Assembly (NCBI RefSeq): GCF_015070875.1
Contig: NZ_JADDIV010000001.1
Span: 186,001-250,000 of the forward strand
DNA: 64,000 bases
Direction: 5' to 3'
Source of the DNA: Ramlibacter pallidus
GTDB taxonomy: Bacteria; Pseudomonadota; Gammaproteobacteria; Burkholderiales; Burkholderiaceae_C
A program made the position numbers and the translations under genes. Position 1 is the stretch's first letter. Each line of letters begins with the position of its first letter. Below, one piece after another: positions 20,530-29,307 of the stretch. The notes below the pieces were generated by a model. That model made no database searches, was not told the origin of the DNA, and was given only the letters and a program-made list of their open reading frames with translations.

Positions 20530-22446
20530 CTACTCGTTGCGGATGGTGATCCGCGCGTGCTCGCTGATGCCGATGACGTTGAAGAACGCCGCCACCAGCC
20601 GGTGCACGTCGGAGAACTGCACCTGGCGGCCTTCGGCCTCGCGCGCGGTGACCCAGTTCAGCACCGTGCCCGCCGCCGTGAAGTCGATGCGGATCAGGCG
20701 GGCGCAGGAGATGATCATGATGTCGGTGTCGCCCAGCTTGGCATCGAGCAGCTCGATCGCCTCCTTGCCGTCGCCGAGGATCTGCCCCGACAGTTCGACG
20801 GTCGCCACGCTGGAGAGCTGCGAGCTCATGCCGGGCAGCTGCGAGTCGCCGCCGTAAGTCATGACGCTCGACATCACGGAGTCGCGGAAGGCCTCGCCGA
20901 TGATCGTGTTGCGGCTGGCCACGCTGCCGTCGGCCTGCAGCGACTTGTAGTCGCAGCGCGCGCTGTCCCACGAAGGCGGCGACACCTCGTACGTCACGCA
21001 GTAGTCGAGGGCCACCAGTTCGAATTCGTCCGGGCGGTGCATCACGCGCAGCACTTCCATGCGCAGCTTCCACCAGGCCGGGTTCACGCCGCGGTCGCTG
21101 GAGGGCGTCTGGTCGCGCAGCACCTTCTCCAGCTGTTCGGCGCCGATGAAGCGCAGCTGCACGTTCTGCCCGGCCCACTGGGTGAAGAGCTTGGCCAGCG
21201 GCTCCACCGCCGATTCGACGATCGACGTGAGCTTGGCCCAGTTCAGCTTGTACGGCGGCGTCGCCCGGACCAACGCGGCGTTCAGCGCGGCGAGCGTCTG
21301 GGTGCCGAACACCGCGGGGCACGTCCAGTCGGCCAGCGGCTGTCCCGCCGGTGCCGGCGTCGCGGGCTGGCTCATGCTGCCGACGATCTCGGGCATCGAG
21401 AACCACTGCGGCGCGGAGCGGCCGAAGCGGCCGGCGAAGTCGATGGCCGCCGATTCGAAACGCTCGTGCCGCCCCGTGGCGCGGTACAGGTCGAACAGCG
21501 TCAGCCAGGTCTCGTCGTGGTTCACGCGCGAACCCTGCGGGCCCAGCACTTCCATCAGGCCCGCCTCGGCGCCGTCGTCGTCGCCGTTGGCGAACAGGAT
21601 GGACGCTTCCTCGAGCTCGGGGTCGTGCGCGAATTCCTCGACGTGGATCGCGAACTGCTTGGACTGCGAGAACGTGCTGCTGGGCAGGCTGGGCGACCCG
21701 GCAGCGGCTTCCTGGCGCGCCGCGGCGGCCGGTGCGGACGCGGCGGCCTGCGCTCCGAGCGCACCCGCCGCGGGGGCGAAGGGACGCGCAGGGGGCGTGG
21801 CGGGCGCGGCAGGCGCGGCGGCAGGAGCCGCCTGCACCGGCGCGGGAGCCGGCGGCTGCTGCCGTTGCGGCACCAGGCCGAGGGCCTGCGTGGTGGCGTC
21901 CGACGATGCGTTCTGCCGCAGCGGCGCGGCGCCGGTGGGCGTGCCCCCCTGCAGTTCCTGCGGGGACGTCCGCGAGTACGCGCTGCCCGTGCCGGCAGCG
22001 CCGCCGGCCCGCGCGCCTTCGGGCGGGACGTGCGCCGACATCGGGAAGCCGCTGGCGCCGGTGTGCTGCGAATTGCCGCCGTGCTTGGTCTTCCACCACT
22101 GCATCGACATCTGCGCCTCGATCTCGTCGATCTTCTTCAGCGTGGTGGCGCGGTCGTCCGGCTTGGACGGCATGGAACTCTGGAAGAACGAGGGGCGCAG
22201 GCCCGGGTCCTGTCCGGCGAGGACCTCGCTGCGCCGCATCTTGCGCAGCATGTCGAACTCGCGCTTGCGCACGAAGTCGTTGCGCCGCTTGCGCTCGATC
22301 ATCTCCTTGAGCATCTGCTTGGAGTACGAGCTTTCGCGGTCGCCTTCGCCGCTGCCGCTTTCCGACCAGTTCGACGTGGGGCTCTTGACGAACCGCACCA
22401 CGCGGGACAGCAGGCCGGCGGGGGCGGAATCGTCTTTCGTGGCCAT
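20530..22446 (-). CDS. Large protein with C-terminal STAS domain, function unknown
   Basis: The 638-residue product has a charged N-terminal third rich in Lys/Arg ([19 protein letters not shown]), a low-complexity Ala/Pro/Gln region at about residues 150-265, and a folded C-terminal half. The last 95 residues resemble a STAS domain ([17 protein letters not shown], then [19 protein letters not shown]). At the usual STAS phosphorylation site the sequence reads DFTAAG, so the regulatory serine appears absent. There is no signal peptide or membrane segment. The start at 22446 is the first ATG after the dksA stop. The specific role is unknown; it may be a partner-binding scaffold. Confidence 0.8.
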   Translation of the reverse strand: MATKDDSAPAGLLSRVVRFVKSPTSNWSESGSGEGDRESSYSKQMLKEMIERKRRNDFVRKREFDMLRKMRRSEVLAGQDPGLRPSFFQSSMPSKPDDRATTLKKIDEIEAQMSMQWWKTKHGGNSQHTGASGFPMSAHVPPEGARAGGAAGTGSAYSRTSPQELQGGTPTGAAPLRQNASSDATTQALGLVPQRQQPPAPAPVQAAPAAAPAAPATPPARPFAPAAGALGAQAAASAPAAAARQEAAAGSPSLPSSTFSQSKQFAIHVEEFAHDPELEEASILFANGDDDGAEAGLMEVLGPQGSRVNHDETWLTLFDLYRATGRHERFESAAIDFAGRFGRSAPQWFSMPEIVGSMSQPATPAPAGQPLADWTCPAVFGTQTLAALNAALVRATPPYKLNWAKLTSIVESAVEPLAKLFTQWAGQNVQLRFIGAEQLEKVLRDQTPSSDRGVNPAWWKLRMEVLRVMHRPDEFELVALDYCVTYEVSPPSWDSARCDYKSLQADGSVASRNTIIGEAFRDSVMSSVMTYGGDSQLPGMSSQLSSVATVELSGQILGDGKEAIELLDAKLGDTDIMIISCARLIRIDFTAAGTVLNWVTAREAEGRQVQFSDVHRLVAAFFNVIGISEHARITIRNE

Positions 22447-22477
22447 GGGGGGGCTGGGGTACTGCGATGGCCCGGCG

Positions 22478-23545
22478 TCAGTCGCCGAACATCTTCTGCT
22501 TGAGTTCGCGGCGCTGCTGCGCCTCGAGCGACAGCGTGGCGGTCGGGCGGGCCAGCAGGCGGCCGACGCCGATGGGCTCGCCGGTCTCGTCGCAGTAGCC
22601 GTAGTCGCCCGCATCGATGCGCGCAATCGACTGCTCGATCTTCTTGAGCAGCTTGCGCTCGCGGTCGCGCGTGCGCAGCTCCAGGGCGTGCTCTTCCTCG
22701 ATCGTCGCGCGGTCGGCGGGATCGGGGACGATGACGGTGTCCTCGCGCAGGTGCTCCGTCGTCTCGCCGGCGCTGTTCAGGATGTCCTGCTTCAGCTGCA
22801 GCAGCTTGCGGCGGAAGAACGCCATCTGCTTCTCGTTCATGTACTCGGCATCCGGCATGGCGAGCACTTCATCGTCCGTCAGTTCTTCTGCGGATTTCGT
22901 CTTCCAGTTGTTCGCCAGCTTCGGGTCTTTCTTGATGGAGACGACAGGTGGGGGCGTCAGGACGGATTGGGTTGCCATGGGGGTATAAGTTGCCTTGGCG
23001 GAACCGAAGGCGCCGGGCGCGGGCACCGGGGCGGCGGGGGCCGGCCGGGACGCGCTCGGGGCGGGCCGCGCAGGGGCCGGGGCCGGCTGCGCTGCGGTCT
23101 TCGGAGCCGCGGATGGAGGGGACGCCTTGGCAGCGGGGGCCTTCGCGGGCGCCGGGCTGGCCTTGGCAGGGATGTTCTTGGCGGCGGCGACGACCGCCTT
23201 CGCGCCGTTCACGACCGCCTTGGCCACCGCGCCCACCACCTTGCCGGCGGCGGTCTTCGCGGCCGGGGGGGCCGCCTTCACGGGGGTCTTGGCGGCCTTG
23301 GCCGGAGCGCTCTTGGCACTCGTCGGGGTGTTCGTCTTCTTCGCGGGGGTCTTGGCGGGCGCCTTCGCGGCCTTCACGGGAGCCTTGGCCACCGGCTTCT
23401 TCGCGACGGGCTTGGCGGCAGCCTTGGCCGGCGCCTTCTTCGCCGCGGGCTTGGCCGCCTTGGCGGCGGGCTTGGCTTTCGCCGTGGCCTTGGCCTTCAC
23501 TGCGGTTTTCTTGCTCTTGGCAGCGACCTTGGGCTGAGCCTTCAC
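22478..23545 (-). CDS. dksA: DksA-family RNA polymerase-binding factor with histone-H1-like N-terminal tail
   Basis: DksA binds the RNA polymerase secondary channel and mediates ppGpp responses. The C-terminal 165 residues are a full DksA: a coiled coil with MPDAEYMNEKQMAFFRRKL and the finger region YGYCDETGEPIGVGRLLARP. Of the four zinc cysteines only C318 remains; the others are T321, S339 and A342, the zinc-independent C-T-S-A type. The first ~170 residues are an Ala/Lys/Pro repeat tail (AKPAAKAAKPAAKKAP) like histone H1. The start is GTG 23545, with AGGAGA seven bases upstream. An internal in-frame ATG at 22978 would give a normal-length 166-residue DksA, but it lacks a clear ribosome binding site. 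Confidence 0.9.
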   Translation of the reverse strand: MKAQPKVAAKSKKTAVKAKATAKAKPAAKAAKPAAKKAPAKAAAKPVAKKPVAKAPVKAAKAPAKTPAKKTNTPTSAKSAPAKAAKTPVKAAPPAAKTAAGKVVGAVAKAVVNGAKAVVAAAKNIPAKASPAPAKAPAAKASPPSAAPKTAAQPAPAPARPAPSASRPAPAAPVPAPGAFGSAKATYTPMATQSVLTPPPVVSIKKDPKLANNWKTKSAEELTDDEVLAMPDAEYMNEKQMAFFRRKLLQLKQDILNSAGETTEHLREDTVIVPDPADRATIEEEHALELRTRDRERKLLKKIEQSIARIDAGDYGYCDETGEPIGVGRLLARPTATLSLEAQQRRELKQKMFGD

Positions 23546-23639
23546 TTCCCGTCTCCTCGCGTCGGCGCTGGCGGCATGCGGCTCGAAGTCCGCAAAAAAC
23601 CTGCCTTTTGTTGTAGCTGAAGCGCCGTCATGACCGCGA

Positions 23640-23645
23640 TTTATA
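23640..23645 (-). promoter_or_regulatory. Possible -10 element upstream of dksA
   Basis: The minus strand reads TATAAAT here, close to the TATAAT consensus, about 95 bases before the dksA GTG. No convincing -35 hexamer is seen at the expected distance. The remaining gap between dksA and the COG0523 gene (23546-23841) holds no other recognisable feature; a plus-strand ORF crossing it has no recognisable domain. Confidence 0.35.
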
Positions 23646-23841
23646 CCCTGAGTTCCGCCCTCTGCACGACCGTGGGCCTCCTTTTCATGGTCGCGCGCCG
23701 TCCCCGCCCTGCAAAGTGGAGTTTCCGTGAGTTGCGGAAGCGAGACAAACATGGAGGAACAGCGCCGCGCCGGGTTGGAAAGGGCGCCAGAGTAACCCCG
23801 CGCCCCTCGCGCGCCGGCTCGGACCATGCCGACGCGCCGCG

Positions 23842-24888
23842 TCAGACAAGGCACTGCTCCAGCCCCTGCAGGAAGATCTCGCGGGGGAGCTCGATGCCGA
23901 TGAAGACCATCTTGCTCACGCGCTGCTCGCCTTCGGCCCACTGCGGCCCCAGGTCGCTTCCCATCAGCTGGTGCACGCCCTGGAAGATCACCTTGCGCTC
24001 GGTGCCCTTCATGTGCAGCACGCCCTTGTAGCGCAGCATGCGGGGGCCGTAGATGTTGACGATGGCGCCCAGGAAGTCTTCCAGCTTCATGGGGTCGAAC
24101 GCGCGCTCCGACCGGAACACGAAGCTCTTCACGTCGTCGTCGTGGGCGTGGTGGTGCGGGTGGTCGCAGTGCTCGCCATGCTCGTGGTCATGATCATGGT
24201 CGTGGCCGTGGTGGTCGTGCCCGTGCTCGTCTTCCTTCAGGAAGTCCGGGTCGATGTCCAGCTTGGCGTTCAGGTTGAAGCCGCGCAGGTCGAACACCTC
24301 CTGCACCGGCACCTCGCCGAAGTGCACCTGGCGCTGCGGCGCCCGGGGGTTCATGTGCTTCAGGCGGTGCACCAGGGCCTCGACCTCGTCCCGGCCCACC
24401 AGGTCGGTCTTGCTGATGAAGATCTGGTCGGCGAAGCCCACCTGGCGCCGCGCTTCCTGGCGCTCGTCCAGCTGCTTGTCGGCGTGCTTCGCGTCGACCA
24501 GCGTCAGGATGGAATCGAGCAGGTAGCTCTCGGCGATCTCGTCGTCCATGAAGAAGGTCTGCGCCACCGGCCCCGGGTCGGCCAGGCCGGTGGTCTCGAT
24601 CACGACGCGGTCGAAATCCAGCAGGCCCTTGCGCTTCTTGGCGGCCAGCAGCTGCAGGGTGGAACGCAGGTCCTCGCGGATGGTGCAGCAGATGCAGCCG
24701 TTGCTCATCTGCACGATCTGTTCCTTGGTTTCCGTGACCAGGATGTCGTTGTCGATGTTCTCCTCGCCGAACTCGTTCTCGATGATGGCGATCTTCTGGC
24801 CGTGCGCTTCGCCGAGCACGCGCTTGAGCAGCGTGGTCTTGCCGGAGCCGAGGAAGCCGGTGAGGATGGTGGCGGGGATGAGGCTCAT
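23842..24888 (-). CDS. COG0523 (CobW/ZNG1-like) metal-chaperone GTPase
   Basis: COG0523 proteins are G3E GTPases that deliver metal, often zinc, to client enzymes. The 348-residue product has Walker A GFLGSGKTT (11-19), the metal-binding motif C65-I-C-C68, guanine-recognition SKTD (159-162) and a CobW C-terminal domain. A histidine-rich loop at about residues 222-249 (HGHDHHGHDHDHDHEHGEH) points to zinc or another transition metal. It ends 296 bases before dksA on the same strand. No Zur-like palindrome is obvious in the short upstream gap. Confidence 0.9.
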   Translation of the reverse strand: MSLIPATILTGFLGSGKTTLLKRVLGEAHGQKIAIIENEFGEENIDNDILVTETKEQIVQMSNGCICCTIREDLRSTLQLLAAKKRKGLLDFDRVVIETTGLADPGPVAQTFFMDDEIAESYLLDSILTLVDAKHADKQLDERQEARRQVGFADQIFISKTDLVGRDEVEALVHRLKHMNPRAPQRQVHFGEVPVQEVFDLRGFNLNAKLDIDPDFLKEDEHGHDHHGHDHDHDHEHGEHCDHPHHHAHDDDVKSFVFRSERAFDPMKLEDFLGAIVNIYGPRMLRYKGVLHMKGTERKVIFQGVHQLMGSDLGPQWAEGEQRVSKMVFIGIELPREIFLQGLEQCLV

Positions 24889-24927
24889 GGGAAAAACTCC
24901 TGGGGAACCGGGTAGTTTAAGGACGCA

Positions 24928-26112
24928 TCAGCCCTTGCGCAGGACCACGAGGCCCTTGAGGTATTCGCCCTCCGGGAAGGCGAGCGTCATGGGGTGGTCG
25001 GGGGCGGCGCCCAGGCGGTCGGCAATGTAGCCGTCCACGCCGGAATCGGTGCCGGCGGAGGCCACGATCTTGTGGAACAGGTCGGCGGAGATGCCGCCGG
25101 AACACGAGTACGTGAACAGCACGCCGCCCGGCGCCAGCAGTTTCAGCGCGAGCCGGTTGATGTCCTTGTAGGCGCGCGCGGCGCGCTCGGCATGGGCGGC
25201 GGTCGGGGCCAGCTTGGGCGGGTCGAGCACGATGGCGTCGAAGCTGCGGCCGGCCTCGATGAAGCGGCGCAGGCTCGCATTCACGTCGGCGTCCAGGAAC
25301 TCCGCGCCGGCCGCATCGAAGCCATTGAGCGCCACGTTCGCCCTCGCCCGCTCCAGCGCCGGCCCGGAGGAGTCGATCGAGGTCACCTCCGCGGCACCGC
25401 CCGCCAGCGCCGCCACGGTGAAACCGCCCGTGTAGCAGTAGCAGTTCAGCACGCGCCGCGCGCCCAGCCGCTTCACCCATTCGGCGAATTTCGCGCGGCT
25501 GTCCCGCTGGTCGAGATAGAAGCCCGTCTTGTGTCCTGTCGCGGCGTCCAGGCCGAAGCGCCAGCCATGTTCGGCGACGGTGAGTTCCGTCGGGCCGTCG
25601 CCGCGCAACCAGCCCGTGGCCTCGGGCAGGCCTTCCAGCCCGCGCGCGCTGGCATCCGAACGCTCGTAGAGCCGCGTGAGCCCCGTGACTTCCAGCAGGG
25701 CGTCGGCGAGCACCTTCTTCCAGCGCTCGACGCCGGCCGAGAGGAACTGCGCCACGAGGGTATTCCCGTAGCGATCGACGACCAGCCCCGGCAGCCCGTC
25801 CGACTCGCCGTGCACCAGGCGCACGCCGTCGCTGGGCACTTGCAGGCGCTCGCGCATCGCCACGGCCTCGGCGACGCGGCGCCGGAACAACGCCGCGTCG
25901 ATGCGGTCAGCTTCGTCGAAACTCCAGGCCCGCGCCCGCATGCGCGATTGCGGGCTGAACGCCGCCCAGGCGAGAAATCTTCCGTCGTTCGCCTGCACGC
26001 GCACGGTTTCGCCGGGATCCGCGCTGCCCTTGGCCACGGCGGAGTCGAAGATCCAGGGGTGCCGGCGCAACACGGAGCGCTCGCGACCTTCGCGGAGGGA
26101 GATGACTTTCAT
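24928..26112 (-). CDS. RlmI-like class I SAM-dependent rRNA methyltransferase
   Basis: The 394-residue product has an N-terminal PUA-like RNA-binding domain (about 1-75, with RRHPWIFDSAV), a central EEHEE-type domain and a C-terminal Rossmann methyltransferase. SAM-binding LNCYCYTGGFT, catalytic-loop DPPKLAPT and the motif TYSCSG are visible. This is the architecture of RlmI (YccW), which makes m5C1962 in 23S rRNA. I leave the symbol blank because the exact target nucleotide cannot be read from the sequence. It is divergent from the sensor gene at 26187, with 74 bases between the starts. Confidence 0.9.
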   Translation of the reverse strand: MKVISLREGRERSVLRRHPWIFDSAVAKGSADPGETVRVQANDGRFLAWAAFSPQSRMRARAWSFDEADRIDAALFRRRVAEAVAMRERLQVPSDGVRLVHGESDGLPGLVVDRYGNTLVAQFLSAGVERWKKVLADALLEVTGLTRLYERSDASARGLEGLPEATGWLRGDGPTELTVAEHGWRFGLDAATGHKTGFYLDQRDSRAKFAEWVKRLGARRVLNCYCYTGGFTVAALAGGAAEVTSIDSSGPALERARANVALNGFDAAGAEFLDADVNASLRRFIEAGRSFDAIVLDPPKLAPTAAHAERAARAYKDINRLALKLLAPGGVLFTYSCSGGISADLFHKIVASAGTDSGVDGYIADRLGAAPDHPMTLAFPEGEYLKGLVVLRKG

Positions 26113-26186
26113 GACTCCCTATTGTCGGCGGTCGCCAAAACCGTAAGAATATGCAACAGGACCAAGTCGTTAGAGGAGATGTGCCC

Positions 26187-27929
26187 ATGGGATGGTTTGC
26201 CCAGGGCCGCCGGGCGGCGGCAGCGCTGCTGTTCCTGGCGATCTTCCTCGCCGGGGCGGCGGCGCAAGCGCGGACGGCCCTCGCCCTCGACCTCGGCGCG
26301 CAGCCGGTGCGCATGCAGGACGCGGGCGACGCGTGGCTGGACGTCACCGGCCAAGTGACCGTGCAGGAGCTCGCGCGCGATGCGTCGATCCCGTGGCATC
26401 CCACCGCCGCCGAGAACATCTACAAGGTCGACGGCGGAAAGGCGCTCTGGGTGCGCTTCACCGTCCCGCCGCAGGCGAACAGCGAACGCTGGTACCTCGA
26501 AGTGGTCTATCCCGGCGTCGACCGGGTCGAACTGTTCGTGCAGAACGCGAGCGGCCAGTGGACGTCGCGCGTGGCCGGCGACTCCGTCCCGGTCGCCCAT
26601 TGGCCGGTGCCGCACCGCCACCCTGTGCTGCCGCTGTCGGTGTCCGCCACCGAGTCGCGCGTGCACTGGCTCAAGATCCAGAACGGCACGATCTTCGGTG
26701 CGCCGCTGCAGTTCGTCAGCGAGGGCTACCTGGGCCTCACCGAGCAGAGCATCGCCCTGGGCCTGGGCGTGTACCTCGGGCTCGTCGTGCTGGCGGTGGT
26801 GCTGGCCGGCATCGGCGGCCTCTCGCTGGGCGACAAGGGCTACTGGCTCTACGCGCTGTCGGCGGTGATGATGTGGCTGTGCCAGGCCACGTTGACCGGC
26901 CTGGCGGGCCTGCACCTGTGGCCGAACTCCGCCTGGTGGAACAACATGGCGCCGCAGATCACGCCGCTGTTCGCCATCTCCTCCATCCAGGTGTTCTTCG
27001 CCGAGGCGGTGTCGCTGCGCCAGCGCTGGCGGCTGCTGCACCGCGTGGTGGTGGTGGGCGCGCTCGCTTCGATCCCGCTGGCCATCTACATCATGATCAC
27101 GCCGGACGTCGTGGAGCGCCTGCGCATCATCGTGTTCTACGTGACGGGCGCGACCATCGCCGGCCTCGCCGTGGTCGTCTGGGCGGCGCTGCGCGGCGAC
27201 CGCTACGCGCCCTGGCTGCTGCTCGGCTGCCTGCCGGTGGCGATCGGCGCCGGCTTCCCGCTGGCGCGGGCGGCGGGCCTGATCCCGGTGAGCTTCATGA
27301 CCCAGTACGGCATGCAGATCGTGATCGCGATCGAGCTGCCGGTGCTGCTGATCGTGCTGGCGCTGCGCAGCCAGCACCGCCGCGAGCACGTGCGCCGCAT
27401 CCAGGGCCTGGACCGCATCGACCCGGCCACGGGCCTGATCAACTCCGCCGTCTTCCACGAGCGGCTGGTGCGCCTGATCGCGCGCTCGCAGCGCCTGAAG
27501 TTCCGCAGCGCCATGCTGCTGGTGGACATCGGCAACATCGACCACATCCGGCGCCAGTTCGACGCCGATTCGGCCCGCGAGCTGACGCTGCGGGTGGCGG
27601 GGCGGCTGCTGTCGGTGGCGCGCGAGATCGACACGGTCGCGCGCCTGTCGGAGCACCGCTTCGGCATCCTGCTGGAAGGACCGCTGCATGCCGACGAAGT
27701 GGCCGAGGCGGGGCCGCGCATCGTCGCGCGCTGCCTGATGCCCTTCAAGGGCCGGCCGCTGGAGTGGTCGGCGCACGTGCGCGTGGCGCAGGCGCTGATC
27801 CCCATGGACGGCACCGATCCCTCCCAGCTGATCGGCCGGCTGGAGATGCTGCTGGCCAGCGCGCCGTCGGACGGCCGCCGCGCGGTCTTCATGCTGTCGA
27901 AGAACAGCATGCCGGCGGCGCTGACGTAG
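26187..27929 (+). CDS. 7TMR-DISM sensor with degenerate GGDEF domain
   Basis: The 580-residue product has a signal peptide (about 1-26), a periplasmic 7TMR-DISMED2-like domain (about 30-175), seven transmembrane segments (about 188-395) and a cytoplasmic GGDEF-type domain (about 408-560). The GGDEF signature is replaced by S488-E-H-R-F492. This domain is therefore unlikely to make cyclic di-GMP; it may bind a ligand or partner. I chose ATG 26187 because GAGGAG lies eight bases upstream and the signal peptide then begins cleanly; an ATG at 26151 adds 12 unconserved residues. Confidence 0.85.
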   Translation: MGWFAQGRRAAAALLFLAIFLAGAAAQARTALALDLGAQPVRMQDAGDAWLDVTGQVTVQELARDASIPWHPTAAENIYKVDGGKALWVRFTVPPQANSERWYLEVVYPGVDRVELFVQNASGQWTSRVAGDSVPVAHWPVPHRHPVLPLSVSATESRVHWLKIQNGTIFGAPLQFVSEGYLGLTEQSIALGLGVYLGLVVLAVVLAGIGGLSLGDKGYWLYALSAVMMWLCQATLTGLAGLHLWPNSAWWNNMAPQITPLFAISSIQVFFAEAVSLRQRWRLLHRVVVVGALASIPLAIYIMITPDVVERLRIIVFYVTGATIAGLAVVVWAALRGDRYAPWLLLGCLPVAIGAGFPLARAAGLIPVSFMTQYGMQIVIAIELPVLLIVLALRSQHRREHVRRIQGLDRIDPATGLINSAVFHERLVRLIARSQRLKFRSAMLLVDIGNIDHIRRQFDADSARELTLRVAGRLLSVAREIDTVARLSEHRFGILLEGPLHADEVAEAGPRIVARCLMPFKGRPLEWSAHVRVAQALIPMDGTDPSQLIGRLEMLLASAPSDGRRAVFMLSKNSMPAALT

Positions 27930-27935
27930 CAACGC

Positions 27936-28344
27936 CGTCATTCCTGCGCAGGCGAAAATCCCGGGCTTCCGTGCTGCGTCCCGGGTCCGTCACGCCGGGC
28001 GGCGGGCGGCGCAGTCCCGCGGTGCCTCGCCCGGCACTTCGCTGTCGCTCGTTCCGGGTGCGCTGGAAGGCTGCTCCCGGCGGCGATCCGGCCAAACTCA
28101 CTGCGTGATTGCCGCGCGCGGCAATCACTCCGTTCAAGCAAATGCCCGGAAATCAGTGCACAGTCGCAGCGCTCGATACGCGCTACGCGCTCTCGTAGCA
28201 CTGCTTCGCCGCCGGGAACAGCCTTCCAGCCGAGGCCCCTGATCGCGGGACCGCACCGCCCGCCGCCCGGCGCGACGCGGAGCGCTGGAAGCGCTTCGCG
28301 CCCGGGTGCGGGAGCCCTGGATTCCCGCCTGCGCGGGAATGACG
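27936..28344. repeat. Composite intergenic element, copy A (about 410 bp)
   Basis: This fills the 452-base gap between the sensor gene and xerC. It begins with an inverted, partly degraded REP-like unit (27936-27966) and ends with an intact one (28315-28344). Inside are a perfect 24-bp palindrome (28105-28128) and a core near 28144-28243 that matches copy B at 33088-33502 almost base for base. Short open frames in it are shared with copy B only because the DNA is repeated. No gene is supported here. Confidence 0.85.
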
Positions 28345-28381
28345 AGAAAGGCTCCGTCCCCGCCTCCGGGGAATGGACGAT

Positions 28382-29302
28382 CTACTTCCGCTTCGCCCGC
28401 GGATGGGCGGCGTCGTACGCCTTGGCCAGGTGCTGGAAGTCCAGCCGGGTGTAGACCTGCGTCGTGCCGATGTTCGCGTGCCCCAGCAATTCCTGCACCG
28501 CGCGCAGGTCCCCGCTCGATTGCAGCACGTGGCTGGCGAAGGAGTGGCGCAGCATGTGCGGGTGGACCGGCGTCGCCATGCCGGCCTTGAGGCTGCGCTG
28601 CTTCAGCCTCTGCCACACGGCCTGTGCGCTCAGCCGCCGGCCATGGCGGCCCACGAAGAGGGCCGTCTCCGTCCAGGCATGCGCCGCGTCGCGCACGTCC
28701 AGCCATTCGCGCAGGGCGGCGATCGCCTTGCGGCCGACCGGCACGCTGCGCCGCTTGCTGCCCTTGCCCAGGACGTGTGCCTCCCCGGCCTGCAGGTCGA
28801 CCCAGCCCTTGGCCGTGCCGCTCGCCTGCACGTCCAGCCCCACGAGTTCGCCGACGCGCAGCCCGCAGCCATAGAGCAGTTCGACGATGGCGGCATCGCG
28901 TGCCTCGAGCCACGGGTCGCCCTCCTCCTCGGCGAACTCCGCGAACTGCACGGCGTCGTCGACGCTCAGCGCCTTGGGCAGGGGCTTGGGCGCCTTGGGC
29001 GCGCGCACGTCCTGCACCGGGTTGCTCTTCACGCGCCCTTCGCGCCCCAGCCACGTATAGAACCCCCGCCAGCCCGACAAAATCAGCGCAATGCCGCGGC
29101 CGCTGCGGCCGCCGGCGTTCATCTGGGCGACCCAGCGCCGCACGTGCGCGTTCTGCACCTGCAGCAGGGGCACGCCGGATTTCGCCGCGTTCTCCTGCAG
29201 CTTCTGCAGGTCGAGCGCGTAGAGCGTGCAGGTACGGTCGGCCAGCCGCTTCTCGACGCGGACGTGTTCGAGGTAGCGCTCGACCAGGCCGGCGTCGTCC
29301 AT
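28382..29302 (-). CDS. xerC: Tyrosine recombinase XerC
   Basis: XerC acts with XerD at dif sites to resolve chromosome dimers. The 306-residue product has an N-terminal SAM-like core-binding domain (about 1-95) and the catalytic domain with R149, K180, H249, R252, H275 and nucleophile Y284 (VYTRL). It follows the DUF484 gene by five bases, and dapF lies just upstream. The order dapF-DUF484-xerC is conserved in proteobacteria, which supports XerC rather than a mobile integrase. Confidence 0.95.
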   Translation of the reverse strand: MDDAGLVERYLEHVRVEKRLADRTCTLYALDLQKLQENAAKSGVPLLQVQNAHVRRWVAQMNAGGRSGRGIALILSGWRGFYTWLGREGRVKSNPVQDVRAPKAPKPLPKALSVDDAVQFAEFAEEEGDPWLEARDAAIVELLYGCGLRVGELVGLDVQASGTAKGWVDLQAGEAHVLGKGSKRRSVPVGRKAIAALREWLDVRDAAHAWTETALFVGRHGRRLSAQAVWQRLKQRSLKAGMATPVHPHMLRHSFASHVLQSSGDLRAVQELLGHANIGTTQVYTRLDFQHLAKAYDAAHPRAKRK

Positions 29303-29307
29303 CGCGG

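Noticed and set aside
23000..23540. Ala/Lys/Pro periodicity mistaken at first for a DNA tandem repeat or CRISPR-like array
   Set aside because: The units are irregular in length and are explained by a low-complexity protein tail in frame with DksA.
23630..24031. Plus-strand ORF of 133 codons between dksA and the COG0523 gene
   Set aside because: It overlaps the 3' end of the COG0523 gene in antisense, lacks a clear ribosome binding site and has no recognisable domain.
27938..28201. Small minus-strand ORFs in composite element copy A, resembling one in copy B (33090-33290)
   Set aside because: Their similarity follows from the repeated DNA. The sequence is Arg/Pro/Ala-rich without a domain, and the reading frames differ in start and length between copies.
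28382..29302. Reading the tyrosine recombinase as the integrase of a genomic island next to the composite repeat
   Set aside because: The dapF-DUF484-xerC order is the housekeeping context of XerC, and no attachment site, tRNA or cargo genes are present.
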